Below, one piece after another: positions 41,812 through 49,528 of a DNA stretch of 64,000 nt. The first letter of the stretch is position 1. The number at the start of each line of letters is the position of its first letter. Location of the stretch: contig JAAYVD010000134.1 of assembly GCA_012517355.1 (NCBI GenBank), positions 124,001-188,000 of the forward strand, in the 5' to 3' direction. The notes under the pieces were generated by a model that was given only the letters and a program-made list of their open reading frames with translations, was not told the DNA's origin and searched no databases. The translations under genes were made by a program, and so were the position numbers. Source of the stretch: Candidatus Rifleibacteriota bacterium (GTDB lineage: Bacteria > Muiribacteriota > Ozemobacteria > Ozemobacterales > Ozemobacteraceae).

Positions 41812-42518
41812 CACTCTGCCCTTGGCGCCGGGAGAGAGCCATCGGCCCCGGCAAAGGCGGTCTGCATCCTGCTGCTCTGGCCGCCTCTGGTATCTCTCTG
41901 GGGGGTGTTCGGGTCGGGGGTCAGGGTCACCTCGAACTCGCGGTCGGCGTTTCCGGTGTCGGTGATCACCACCCGGTCGGACTCGATGGCCCGCAGCACG
42001 AAGGGGCTCCCCGGCAGTCCGTGACCGCTGCGCAACAGCAGCAGGCGGCCGTTCCGCTTCAGGATGGCCACGCGGTCGGGGCCGATCACGAAGAACCCAT
42101 GGTAGGTCACGTCCGGCCGCTGGATCACCACTTCGGGGACCACTGAGGGGGTCTCGCCTGGCGTGACGACGACGAGCGGGGCTTCGGCCTTGATCGGCGG
42201 CAGGAAGATGTTCTTGGTGGCGGGGTGCGGGTAATCCTCGACGGCCAGGAACCGCCTTGCCACTTCTGGGCGGAGGAGGGGAAGGGCGGGGACGTTCAGG
42301 GGGGCGGGCGGGGCCAGCGGGTCGATGCCCGGCGCCGCCGCAGAGGGGGCCTGTTCGGCGGTGGCCACGGTGGCCGCCGGCTGGTCGCCCTCGGTCTTCT
42401 TGCGCCGCCCGGGCTTGAGGACCAGCATGTCGAGCAGGAGGATGCCGATGATGACGGGCACCCCGATCACGGCGACCTTGTTCTTCTTGTAGAATTCCTG
42501 GAATTCTTCTCTGGTCAC
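41811..42518 (-). CDS. PilP/GspC-like inner-membrane pilus assembly protein
   Basis: A 235-residue protein. A short cytosolic N-terminus (MTREEFQEFYKKNKVAVIG) leads to a membrane helix (about 17-34), then a Pro/Ala linker, then a small beta domain (VTYHGFFVIGPDRVAILKRN, GRLLLLRSGHGLPGSPFVLR) typical of PilP/GspC HR regions, which contact the outer-membrane secretin. The GTG at 42516-42518 has GAGGGC upstream. It directly follows pilO, where pilP belongs, supporting the call. Sequence similarity to classical PilP lipoproteins is low, and it lacks a lipobox. Confidence 0.6.
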   Translation of the reverse strand: MTREEFQEFYKKNKVAVIGVPVIIGILLLDMLVLKPGRRKKTEGDQPAATVATAEQAPSAAAPGIDPLAPPAPLNVPALPLLRPEVARRFLAVEDYPHPATKNIFLPPIKAEAPLVVVTPGETPSVVPEVVIQRPDVTYHGFFVIGPDRVAILKRNGRLLLLRSGHGLPGSPFVLRAIESDRVVITDTGNADREFEVTLTPDPNTPQRDTRGGQSSRMQTAFAGADGSLPAPRAE

Positions 42519-42532
42519 GTCCGCCCTCGCGT

Positions 42533-43111
42533 TTACTGGATGAAGAAGGTCTTCAAGGTGAGGGTGAGGTTCATCTTCCCTTCCTTGTCGCAGATGGGGG
42601 GTTTGATCACCAGGTTGCTGACCTTGGTCAGCCGGCCCAGCGAGTTCTCGACCTCCCACAGGAAATGCTTCATCTGTTCATAGGACCCGGTGACGTTCAT
42701 GGTGAACGAGAACTCGAGGTAGTTGGGCGGGGCCCCTGGAGCGGGGGCCGGCCGCACGTAGGTGGAGTTCAGGATGCCGATGCCGAACGCCTGGGCCTTC
42801 CGCTGCACCTGGTCGATGAACAGCGTGTAGCTGGCCGTCTTGCCCAGCAGGGCTTCGAACCGCTCCAGTTCGGCCCGCCGGGTGTTGACCTGGGCCATGA
42901 TGGCGTCGATCTGCTGCTGACGCTCGGTATAGCTCTTCTGCCCCTCGGCGATCTGGGTCTGCAAACGGATCAGATCCTCCGCCTTCTTGGCCAGGGCGGC
43001 CTTCTGGTTCTTGTCGACGTATCCCTGGAAATACAGGAACCCGAGGATGGCCACCACGATCAGCCCGTAGCTGATCACCCGTTCCACGATGGACCGCATC
43101 CGTGTCTTCAC
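42533..43111 (-). CDS. pilO: type IV pilus assembly protein PilO-like
   Basis: A 192-residue bitopic inner-membrane protein: N-terminal helix (ISYGLIVVAILGFLYF, about residues 14-29), a coiled coil (LIRLQTQIAEGQKSYTERQQ) and a ferredoxin-like periplasmic domain (TMNVTGSYEQMKHFLWEVEN). This is the PilO topology. The start is GTG at 43109-43111, preceded by GGAGG. It follows pilN by 21 bp in a pilB-M-N-O order, a conserved arrangement of the alignment subcomplex. Confidence 0.85.
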   Translation of the reverse strand: MKTRMRSIVERVISYGLIVVAILGFLYFQGYVDKNQKAALAKKAEDLIRLQTQIAEGQKSYTERQQQIDAIMAQVNTRRAELERFEALLGKTASYTLFIDQVQRKAQAFGIGILNSTYVRPAPAPGAPPNYLEFSFTMNVTGSYEQMKHFLWEVENSLGRLTKVSNLVIKPPICDKEGKMNLTLTLKTFFIQ

Positions 43112-43132
43112 GTCGTTTCCTCCGTGCGGGGC

Positions 43133-43696
43133 CTAGGGCCTGCCCGTGTAGGTCAGGGACAGCGTGAAGGCGGTGATCACCCGGTCCTCCAACACCTTGT
43201 TGGCGTTCTGGACCAGAAAGACCTGCGAGAACCGCCCGGAAGCCTGAAGACGGCCGATGAACTCCAGCACGTCGTTGATGGTGATCGCCTCCCCCTCGAT
43301 GGTGAACTGGCCGCCCTGGGCCGAGAAGTCCTTGGGGTTGAAATCCTTCACCGAGACCCTCTCGGGGACGGTGTTCTCCAGGGTGAACAGGAAATCCACC
43401 CAGGAGGAGGCGGGAGTGTCGAGGTTGGTGTTGAGGAAGTCGATGCGGCTTTTGAGGGAATTGATGACGGCCAGGGGGGGCTGCAGATCACCGATGCGCT
43501 TGTTCAGGTCGCGCAGTTCCCCTTCGGCCTTGTCGACCTCGTCCTGGGCGGTCTTCAGCTGGAAGGCATTTCTGACGCTCATCGAGCCGATCCAGGAGAT
43601 GCACAGGACGATGGCCGTGGCGGCGAGCAGGATGCCCACCACGTCGCGCGGCAGGCTCTTGTATTCCCGGGGCAGCAGGTCGAACTGGAATTTCAT
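43133..43696 (-). CDS. pilN: type IV pilus assembly protein PilN-like
   Basis: A 187-residue bitopic protein beginning MKFQFDLLPREYK, with the N-terminal segment that in PilN docks into PilM (consensus INLLP). A membrane helix (VGILLAATAIVLCISWIGS) and a coiled coil with ferredoxin-like domain follow (FLFTLENTVPERVSVKDFNP, LEFIGRLQASGRFSQVFL). It starts 3 bp after the pilM stop. It links cytosolic PilM to periplasmic PilO. Confidence 0.88.
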   Translation of the reverse strand: MKFQFDLLPREYKSLPRDVVGILLAATAIVLCISWIGSMSVRNAFQLKTAQDEVDKAEGELRDLNKRIGDLQPPLAVINSLKSRIDFLNTNLDTPASSWVDFLFTLENTVPERVSVKDFNPKDFSAQGGQFTIEGEAITINDVLEFIGRLQASGRFSQVFLVQNANKVLEDRVITAFTLSLTYTGRP

Positions 43697-43699
43697 GGC

Positions 43700-44770
43700 C
43701 TACCCCCGCAGAAAGGCGCCGCAGGCGGGGGCGAGCGCATTACGCTCGTGGGCCTCGACCTCGCTGCCGCTGACGAACAGGCGGTAGAGATCGGCCACCG
43801 GCCGCACCTTGGTGTTGAAGTTGGCGCCGAGGATGACCCCGATGTTCTGGAAATTCGCCCCACCGCCCGAAACGATGATCTCGTGGATGCTGAACTCCCG
43901 GAACCGGGTCAGGTAGCTCTCGATCGCGCTGAAGATCTCGCGCGTCAGCACCGAGAAGACGTTCTTGATGACCGTGAAGTTGTACAGCCCCTCCTGCTCG
44001 GGGGAGGACTCGGGGAGGAAGAAGATCTCGTTGCGCTTGAACTGGTCGGCCTCGGACTCGGGCACGTGGAAGTGCTTGCTGATCTGCTTGGTGAAGTCGT
44101 AGCCACCGATCGGGCGGTTGAGGAAGGTGCGGATCTGGCCGTCCCGGAACACCCCGATCGAGGTGGTTTCGTTCCCGAGGTGGACCAGGACGACGTTCTT
44201 GCCCTTGCATTCCTCGGAAACCAGGTAGCCCTCCACCAGGTTGGCCACGTTGAAGAAGTTGGTATCCATCGCCTGGGGATTGACGCCGGCCTTCTGCAAC
44301 AGCCCCCCCAGCTCGATCACGTTGTTCTTCAGCACCGCCACCGCGACGATGATCTCCTCTTCCTCCCAGGGGCCGACAACCGTGTGCTCGATGTACCAGT
44401 TCTCGATGGGCAGCGGCATGATCGGCCCGAAATCCTCGCGGATGGCTTCTTCCGTCTCCTTCTTCGAATAGCGGGGCGGGGACACCATCAGGTTGGTCAG
44501 GGCGCCGTGGTCGGGCAGCAGGACGAGGGCGTTCTCGTAGTCGACCTTCCCTTCGGTGATCAGGGACCGGAAGGCCTTGCTGACCGGCACGGGGTCCATG
44601 ATCGGGAACTCGATGAAGGTCGAGGCGACGAATTCCCGGGGGGACTCGACGGCCAGGCATTTGCTGAGGCGGATCTCGCCGGGGGCGGCCGATTCCAGAC
44701 GCAGCAGGCGCATCTCGAAGGTGCCGAGATCCAGAAGGAGGTTGAACCCTGATCTGCTCATGACGGCCAT
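43700..44770 (-). CDS. pilM: type IV pilus assembly protein PilM-like (actin-like ATPase fold)
   Basis: A 356-residue actin-fold protein. The phosphate loops read LLLDLGTFEMRLL near residue 12 and VLVHLGNETTSIGVF near 193, and the adenosine motif is IIVSGGGANFQNIG near 303. PilM forms the cytosolic ring of the pilus alignment complex. Two in-frame starts are possible (44770 or 44761); the first overlaps a GAGG. It lies 4 bp after pilB and before pilN. Confidence 0.9.
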   Translation of the reverse strand: MAVMSRSGFNLLLDLGTFEMRLLRLESAAPGEIRLSKCLAVESPREFVASTFIEFPIMDPVPVSKAFRSLITEGKVDYENALVLLPDHGALTNLMVSPPRYSKKETEEAIREDFGPIMPLPIENWYIEHTVVGPWEEEEIIVAVAVLKNNVIELGGLLQKAGVNPQAMDTNFFNVANLVEGYLVSEECKGKNVVLVHLGNETTSIGVFRDGQIRTFLNRPIGGYDFTKQISKHFHVPESEADQFKRNEIFFLPESSPEQEGLYNFTVIKNVFSVLTREIFSAIESYLTRFREFSIHEIIVSGGGANFQNIGVILGANFNTKVRPVADLYRLFVSGSEVEAHERNALAPACGAFLRG

Positions 44771-44774
44771 CGCC

Positions 44775-46550
44775 TCAACCCATGTTGACCATGATGAATT
44801 CCTCGATGGGGACCTCGCCCTCGAGCACCTTCTGCAGGCAGGCTTCCTGGATGGTGGGGACCTTCTGTTCGCGCAGGTGTTTCAGCAGGCCGACGGCTGA
44901 CTGCCGCTGGCTGATGAGTTCTTTCAGGCCCTGGTTCACCTCGATGACCTCGAACAGCCCGGTGCGGTCGCGGAACCCGCTGTTGTTGCAGGACTTGCAG
45001 CCCGCCCCCTTGTAGAATGCGTGGTTCTTGTAGGTCTCGAAATCGAGGCCCAGCGTGGCCAGGATGTAGGGGGTCGTCTCGACCTTCGTCTTGCACGAGG
45101 GGCAGATCTTGCGCACCAGGCGCTGGCCGACCAGCACGCTCAGGGCGCTGGCGAACAGGTAGGGGTCGACGCCGATGTTCTCGAGGCGGCTGACCGTCTC
45201 GATGGCGCTGTTGGCGTGGATCGTGGAGAAGACCATGTGGCCGGTGAGGGCCGCCTTGACCGTGATCTCGGCCGTTTCGAAGTCGCGGATTTCGCCGACG
45301 AGGATGACGTCGGGGTCGAGGCGCAGGATCGAGCGCAGGCCCTTGGCGAAGGTCAGCGACCGGTTGGGGTCGACCTTGTTCTCGAACACCTGCATCTGGT
45401 GGACGCCGGGAATCTTGAATTCGACGGGGTCCTCGATGGTGATGACCTTGACCTGGCGGTTGTTGATCAGCGAGATGGCCGAGTACAGGGTCGTGGTCTT
45501 GCCGGACCCGGTGGGGCCGGCGATCAGGCAGAGGCCCCAGGGGCGACCGATGTTGTATTCGAACAGCTTCAGCTCGGTCTCGTGGAACCCGAGGGTCTTC
45601 AGTTCGAGGTTGACGCGGCCCGAATCGAGGACGCGGATCGTGCAGTTCTGCCCGTAGATCGAGGGCAGGATGGCGACGCGGAACTCGATCTGCTGGTTCT
45701 TCACCCGCAGCTTGAAGCTGCCGTCCTGGGGCATGTACCGCTCGGTGATGTCGAGGTTCGACATGATCTTGACGCGGGAGATGAGGGCCAGGTGGGCCGC
45801 CTTCTCGATCGGCATGATGTCGTACAGGATGCCGTCGATGCGGTACCGGACCTGGATGTAGTTCTCGAACGCCTCGAGGTGGATGTCGGAGGCGCGCATC
45901 TTCACGGCGTCGAGGATGACCTTGTTGACCAGGGTGACGATGGCCGTCTGGTCGGACTCGCGCTTCAGCTCTTCGAGGTTGACCTCGGACATGACGGAAC
46001 TGGGTCCGAAGTAGGTGGTGTTGGCCGCGGCCTCGTCCTTGGTGAACTCGAGCTTGACGTCGCGCAGCAGTTCGTCGACGGGCACGTTCTCGAGCACGTT
46101 CTGGGGCCGGTAGAGGACGTCGTTGATGATGTGGATGATCTGCGATTTCATCGCCAGCACCCACTTGATGAACATGTACCCGGTCGCCAGCTTGATGCTG
46201 TCGAACATCTTGGTGTTCGTCGGGTCGAAGACGGCGATGGTCAGGGACTTGGGCTCCTTGCGCAGGGGGATGAAATGGTAGGTCTTGATCAGGTTCTCGG
46301 GCACCTGCCGGATCAGTTCCCGGCTCATCTCCACGGTGTCGAGGTTGACGAACTCGATGCCATGCTGGGTGGACAGGGCTCGGAACAGAGTCTCCTCGGT
46401 CAGGGCCTTGGCCTCGATCAGCAGTTCCCCGACCTTCTTGCGGACCGATCCCTGCTTTTTCAGGGCGGCCTCGAGCTGGGCCTGCGTGCAGGCCTTCATT
46501 TCGACGAGAATCTCGCCGATCCGTTTTCGTTTCAGGAAATCTTGCGCCAT
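44775..46550 (-). CDS. pilB: type IV pilus/type II secretion assembly ATPase PilB/GspE
   Basis: A 591-residue secretion ATPase that drives pilin polymerisation. An N-terminal MshEN/GspE-N domain (KRIGEILVEMKACTQAQLEA) binds c-di-GMP in some homologs. The core has Walker A GPTGSGKTT near residue 347, the Asp box/Walker B LRLDPDVILVGEIRD, and the His box STIHANSAIET. The zinc-binding motif CPSC...CKSC is near 486 and 518. No ribosome site at optimal spacing is seen. The 177-bp gap upstream holds a possible TATATT -10 element at 46611-46616. Confidence 0.95.
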   Translation of the reverse strand: MAQDFLKRKRIGEILVEMKACTQAQLEAALKKQGSVRKKVGELLIEAKALTEETLFRALSTQHGIEFVNLDTVEMSRELIRQVPENLIKTYHFIPLRKEPKSLTIAVFDPTNTKMFDSIKLATGYMFIKWVLAMKSQIIHIINDVLYRPQNVLENVPVDELLRDVKLEFTKDEAAANTTYFGPSSVMSEVNLEELKRESDQTAIVTLVNKVILDAVKMRASDIHLEAFENYIQVRYRIDGILYDIMPIEKAAHLALISRVKIMSNLDITERYMPQDGSFKLRVKNQQIEFRVAILPSIYGQNCTIRVLDSGRVNLELKTLGFHETELKLFEYNIGRPWGLCLIAGPTGSGKTTTLYSAISLINNRQVKVITIEDPVEFKIPGVHQMQVFENKVDPNRSLTFAKGLRSILRLDPDVILVGEIRDFETAEITVKAALTGHMVFSTIHANSAIETVSRLENIGVDPYLFASALSVLVGQRLVRKICPSCKTKVETTPYILATLGLDFETYKNHAFYKGAGCKSCNNSGFRDRTGLFEVIEVNQGLKELISQRQSAVGLLKHLREQKVPTIQEACLQKVLEGEVPIEEFIMVNMG

Positions 46551-46682
46551 AGGCTGAAGCTGGTCCTTCCTAGAGGATATCGGCAGGGGCGAAGACTTTT
46601 CTTACCCGGTTAATATACCCCAAGATGGGAGAAAGGGAAGAGGACGACCGGGCGAAAGGCGGGAAGCCTTTCATCCCGGCAC

Positions 46683-46706
46683 GGCGGGCGCCGGGAAACG
46701 CCCGCC
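46683..46706. terminator. hairpin after the last pilin gene
   Basis: GGCGGGCG (46683-46690) and CGCCCGCC (46699-46706) form an 8-bp perfect stem 22 bp past the pilin stop on the minus strand. A U tract is missing, so termination would need Rho. The rest of the 46551-46727 gap contains only the possible pilB promoter element. Confidence 0.35.
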
Positions 46707-46727
46707 CCACGCCACCGCTGGGAGCGT

Positions 46728-47369
46728 TCAAAAACTGACACCGGATTTGTCGATGACCTGGACATCGACGAAATCGAGGGCCTTCCCCAGCGCTGGGGGA
46801 CTGCTGTAGGTGAGGGGGTTCTTGTTCCCGAAATTGTACAGGAGGGTGTCCGTCCCGACTCCGTCGAACCTCCCGGCCCCCGAGGTGGGGTCCTCGTCGA
46901 TGAAGGCCAGTTCCTTGTCGATGTTGAACAGGTCGTTGGCCGGGTCATCGTCGAAGAAGTAGGCGGACGGCTTGATGCCGGTCCAGAACAACTGTTCACC
47001 GGTCTGGACGTCTTCCAGGCGCGGCAACTGGGGCAGATACTTGAGATTCCCCCGCCGCTTGGGCTCCCCCGACAGGATCTGGAAGGGACCGGCCGACAGT
47101 TCGCAGTCAGCGCTCGTGGTGGCGTTGGTGATCAGGTAGATGCCGGCGCCGGTGGTCACCGAGACCCGGAAGGGCCCACGGCCCTGGTCGCCCTTGAACT
47201 CGTCGAGGACCTTGCGGAAATTGGCGACGTTCTGCTTCAACACCGACCGGCGGGCATCGGTGGCGTAGTCGAGGTAGTAGGGCACCCCCAGGCCGGCCAG
47301 GATGGCCAGAATGGCCACCACCACGATCAGTTCGATGAGGGTGAAACCGGTTCTGCGCGGGAATGGCAT
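46728..47369 (-). CDS. type IV pilin-like protein (prepilin)
   Basis: A 213-residue prepilin. The short basic leader MPFPRRTG is followed by the cleaved helix FTLIELIVVVAILAILAGLG, with the essential Glu5 of the mature protein. The C-terminal domain includes a single-Cys region and the Asp/Asn-rich NKNPLTYSSPPALG. It is probably a minor pilin or pseudopilin in a set of three. ATG at 47367-47369. The gene lies 13 bp after the second pilin gene. Confidence 0.92.
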   Translation of the reverse strand: MPFPRRTGFTLIELIVVVAILAILAGLGVPYYLDYATDARRSVLKQNVANFRKVLDEFKGDQGRGPFRVSVTTGAGIYLITNATTSADCELSAGPFQILSGEPKRRGNLKYLPQLPRLEDVQTGEQLFWTGIKPSAYFFDDDPANDLFNIDKELAFIDEDPTSGAGRFDGVGTDTLLYNFGNKNPLTYSSPPALGKALDFVDVQVIDKSGVSF

Positions 47370-47382
47370 GCGTGTTCTCCCT

Positions 47383-47982
47383 TTACCAATCTCGGTAGTA
47401 GGTGCCGTCGAGGGCCTGGACGAAGCCCCGCATGGTGGCCGTCGCCGGGGGGACGGACACGTCGAACACCCCGCTGGCGATGGTCTGCACATTCGCGGGA
47501 TCGATCAGCCCCAGGGTGTAGGTGCTCGTGGTGGTGACGGGGGTGGCGGAAGCATAGTGCTGGGTCCAGATCGGGGCCTGGATGAAGGGGTTGTTGGGAA
47601 TGAACTTCAGGTAGGCCCGGGGGTTGAAGGTGCCCATGTAGTTGCCCGCGGCATCGTAGACCGTGTAGGGAGTGGTCGTGGTCAGGGAGCCGATGCTGGG
47701 AGGATAGAAGAAGCAGTCGGGGATGGCCAGCAGCGTGGCCCGGACATTGCCCACCCCGGCCGCCCGCAGGTCGCGCTCGATCGCCTTTTCACAGTCGTCG
47801 TGCCAGTTCTGGATGGAGCGCCGCAGCAGCCGCAGGTTGTTCTGCAGGTCGGTCTCGAGCAGGCGCACCGTCACGATTTCGGCCGTGGGAACGAGGGACA
47901 TCGACAGGATGGCCAGGATGGAGACGACGACCAGCAGTTCGATGAGGGTCAAGCCGCGCCGGTCGGGGTGCCTTGCGTGCAT
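47383..47982 (-). CDS. type IV pilin-like protein (prepilin)
   Basis: A 199-residue prepilin. Leader MHARHPDRRG precedes the helix LTLIELLVVVSILAILSMSL with Glu5. The long helix continues (IVTVRLLETDLQNNLRLLRR) into a globular domain with YASATPVTTTSTYTLG. The ATG at 47980-47982 is preferred for its GGTGA site; a GTG three codons earlier overlaps the preceding stop. It is one of a cluster of three, all minus strand, upstream of pilB. Confidence 0.88.
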   Translation of the reverse strand: MHARHPDRRGLTLIELLVVVSILAILSMSLVPTAEIVTVRLLETDLQNNLRLLRRSIQNWHDDCEKAIERDLRAAGVGNVRATLLAIPDCFFYPPSIGSLTTTTPYTVYDAAGNYMGTFNPRAYLKFIPNNPFIQAPIWTQHYASATPVTTTSTYTLGLIDPANVQTIASGVFDVSVPPATATMRGFVQALDGTYYRDW

Positions 47983-47987
47983 CGCGT

Positions 47988-48683
47988 TCACCACTCGTCG
48001 GTGCTGCTGCCATCGATGGCCAGGCCTGCCCCGACCGACCAGACGTTCTTGACCCCGGTGGCGGTGGTCGGCCAGGCGGTCTCGCGGTAGGTCTTGTTGG
48101 GGCCGGCGGTGTCGGTGGCTGAACCGAACTCGAAACGGGCGTTCGCCGCCCACCCGGCGAAGGGATGCGGGGGAATGTGCCGGATGAACCGGCGATTGAT
48201 GCTGACCGACACTCCTTTGGCAGGATCGGAGGAGAGGTCGTCGGGGTCGGTGGCCACCGTGAATGAAGCCCCGGGGGCATGGAGGGGATACACGAAGCTC
48301 GCCGGCGAGAGGGGAAAGAGCAAACCCAATTCGGTGGCCGAAGCCAGGGCCTGCTTGAAGGCCTTGTTCCGGGTATTGTTGTTGCTGTTGGCGGCTTCGA
48401 TCTTGTCCCACATCTGTCGGGAGACGTACGACTTGTAGGAGTCGCGGGCGGCGTCGAGCTCGCTGAGGATTTCGCGAAGGCGGTTTTCACGATCGCGCTG
48501 CTGCATCAGGCGGAAGGAGGGGAAGATCAGCGCCGCCATCAAGGCGAGGATGGTCGTCACCACCATCAGCTCGATGATCGTCACACCCCGCCGGTGGAGA
48601 ATGGGCGATGGGCCTGAAGAGAACGAAGGAACCGGAGGAGCAGGAGAAAGGGAGAAAAGGGGGAAGGGGCGAGCGGAAGTCAT
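47988..48683 (-). CDS. type IV pilin-like protein with repeat-encoded leader
   Basis: A 231-residue prepilin. The cleavage motif RRG/VTIIELMVVTTILALMAAL is classic, but the leader is 33 residues long, whereas most are 6-15. Its first ~20 residues (MTSARPFPLFSLSPAPPVPS) are encoded by copy 1 of a pyrimidine-rich repeat shared with the sequence downstream of the GxxExxY gene. The body has LREILSELDAARDSYKSYVS and a globular domain. There is no in-frame start between the repeat and the RRG, so either the repeat-derived leader is used or the gene lost its original start. Confidence 0.82.
   Translation of the reverse strand: MTSARPFPLFSLSPAPPVPSFSSGPSPILHRRGVTIIELMVVTTILALMAALIFPSFRLMQQRDRENRLREILSELDAARDSYKSYVSRQMWDKIEAANSNNNTRNKAFKQALASATELGLLFPLSPASFVYPLHAPGASFTVATDPDDLSSDPAKGVSVSINRRFIRHIPPHPFAGWAANARFEFGSATDTAGPNKTYRETAWPTTATGVKNVWSVGAGLAIDGSSTDEW
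48620..48683 (-). repeat. pyrimidine-rich ~60-bp repeat, copy 1
   Basis: On the minus strand it begins ATGACTTCCGCTCGCCCCTT and continues as a CT-rich tract to about 48620. It is nearly identical to copy 2 for ~58 bp and encodes the first residues of the pilin leader. Sequence upstream of the ATG differs between copies, so the repeat boundary is sharp at ATGACTTCC. Confidence 0.8.
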
Positions 48684-48759
48684 GATCGGGCCACCTCCCC
48701 GCGGCGAGCATCAATGGTGCTGAACGAGGAAGAAGGAATGGGGAGAGGAAGGAGAAAAA

Positions 48760-48820
48760 ACAAAGAAACCGAAGGAGCAGGAGAAAGGGAGAAAAGGGGG
48801 AAGGGGCGAGCGGAAGTCAT
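48760..48820 (-). repeat. pyrimidine-rich ~60-bp repeat, copy 2
   Basis: Same orientation as copy 1. Its ATGA overlaps the stop codon of the GxxExxY gene. It encodes the start of a 46-codon frame (MTSARPFPLFSLSPAPSVSL) that ends just before the pilin start; this small frame is probably a by-product of the repeat, not a gene. Confidence 0.8.
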
Positions 48821-49197
48821 TTCCGGTCGACCTCGACTCTTCGCACGTCGATCTTCATGCCGGAGAAATTCACCAGAAGGCCTACCTGCAGATTGGCGGC
48901 CTTGAGATAGGAACGGACCTGTGCGTAGAACCTTCCGGCAAGATCTTCCACCGTCTTCAATTCGACCACGACCTCGTTTCCCACGACCAGATCCAAACGG
49001 TGCAACCCGACCTGCACTCCTTGATAGAAAACCTTGATCTCCCTTTCCGTTTCGAACGGGATTCCCTGCTTCCCCAGTTCGATGCGCAGGGCCTGATGGT
49101 AAATGGTTTCCAGGAACCCCGGCCCCAGTTCCCTGTGAACAGCAATGCAGGCATGAATGATCCGGTCGGTCAACCCGATCGCCCGCCCAGCCTCCAT
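48817..49197 (-). CDS. GxxExxY protein (PD-(D/E)XK nuclease-fold family)
   Basis: A 126-residue protein with the family-defining motif GPGFLETIY (residues ~25-33). The nuclease-like core reads HRLDLVVGNEVVVELKTVED, where Asp and Glu-x-Lys (ELK) match the PD-(D/E)XK active-site pattern. The tail VGLLVNFSGMKIDVRRV is also typical. The family's activity is not established; members are scattered and often sit between repeats. The gene is less GC-rich than its neighbours and is enclosed by inverted pairs of the pyrimidine-rich repeat, suggesting it moved in between ctpA and the pilin genes. Confidence 0.92.
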   Translation of the reverse strand: MEAGRAIGLTDRIIHACIAVHRELGPGFLETIYHQALRIELGKQGIPFETEREIKVFYQGVQVGLHRLDLVVGNEVVVELKTVEDLAGRFYAQVRSYLKAANLQVGLLVNFSGMKIDVRRVEVDRK

Positions 49198-49278
49198 TCA
49201 AGCCCTTTGCCCCTTTCGGTTCATCTTTCTGTTCAATGGCCGACCGATTTCGTGATTCCGACGGGTTCTCAGCGCAAA

Positions 49279-49330
49279 TCGCCTCTACCCCATCTTCTTC
49301 TTTTCTCCTTCATCCTGCGTTTCGGTTTCG
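49279..49330 (+). repeat. pyrimidine-rich repeat, degenerate copy (opposite orientation)
   Basis: CGCCTCTACCCCATCTTCTT and following bases resemble the repeat core CGCCCCTTCCCCATCTTCTC, but on the plus strand. It lies upstream of the GxxExxY gene, so it is inverted relative to copies 1 and 2. Confidence 0.5.
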
Positions 49331-49384
49331 GCGTTTTCCATTCCGATTCCTCACGCCTCAAAATAGTCTGGGAGTCTGATGGAT

Positions 49385-49445
49385 GTCCGGCGTGGCTCGC
49401 CCCTTCCCCATCTTCTCCCTTTCTCCTTTTCCTTCGGTTCTCCTC
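49385..49445 (+). repeat. pyrimidine-rich repeat, copy 3 (opposite orientation)
   Basis: Reads GGCTCGCCCCTTCCCCATCT on the plus strand and continues as a CT tract, matching copies 1 and 2 in inverted orientation with scattered changes. It runs straight into the 11-bp tandem array. Together with copies 1/2 it forms ~60-bp inverted repeats around the GxxExxY gene. Confidence 0.7.
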
Positions 49446-49509
49446 CGGTTCTCCTCCGGTTCTCCTCCGGTTCTCCTCCGGTTCCCCTCCGGTTCCCCTC
49501 CGGTTCGCC
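49435..49509 (+). repeat. 11-bp tandem repeat array, about 6.5 units
   Basis: CGGTTCTCCTC repeats exactly at 49435, 49446, 49457 and 49468; CGGTTCCCCTC follows at 49479 and 49490, and a partial unit at 49501. The array ends 20 bp from the ctpA stop. The rest of the 49198-49528 gap is CT-rich and AT-richer than its surroundings, with no gene. Confidence 0.9.
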
Positions 49510-49528
49510 TTACATGCGAACCGTTCCC

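Noticed and set aside
48684-48820. A separate 46-codon gene after the GxxExxY gene
   Set aside because: Its sequence is simply repeat copy 2 plus CT-rich tract; low complexity and no family.
49435-49509. CRISPR array
   Set aside because: Units are 11 bp, directly adjacent and without spacers; no cas gene is nearby.
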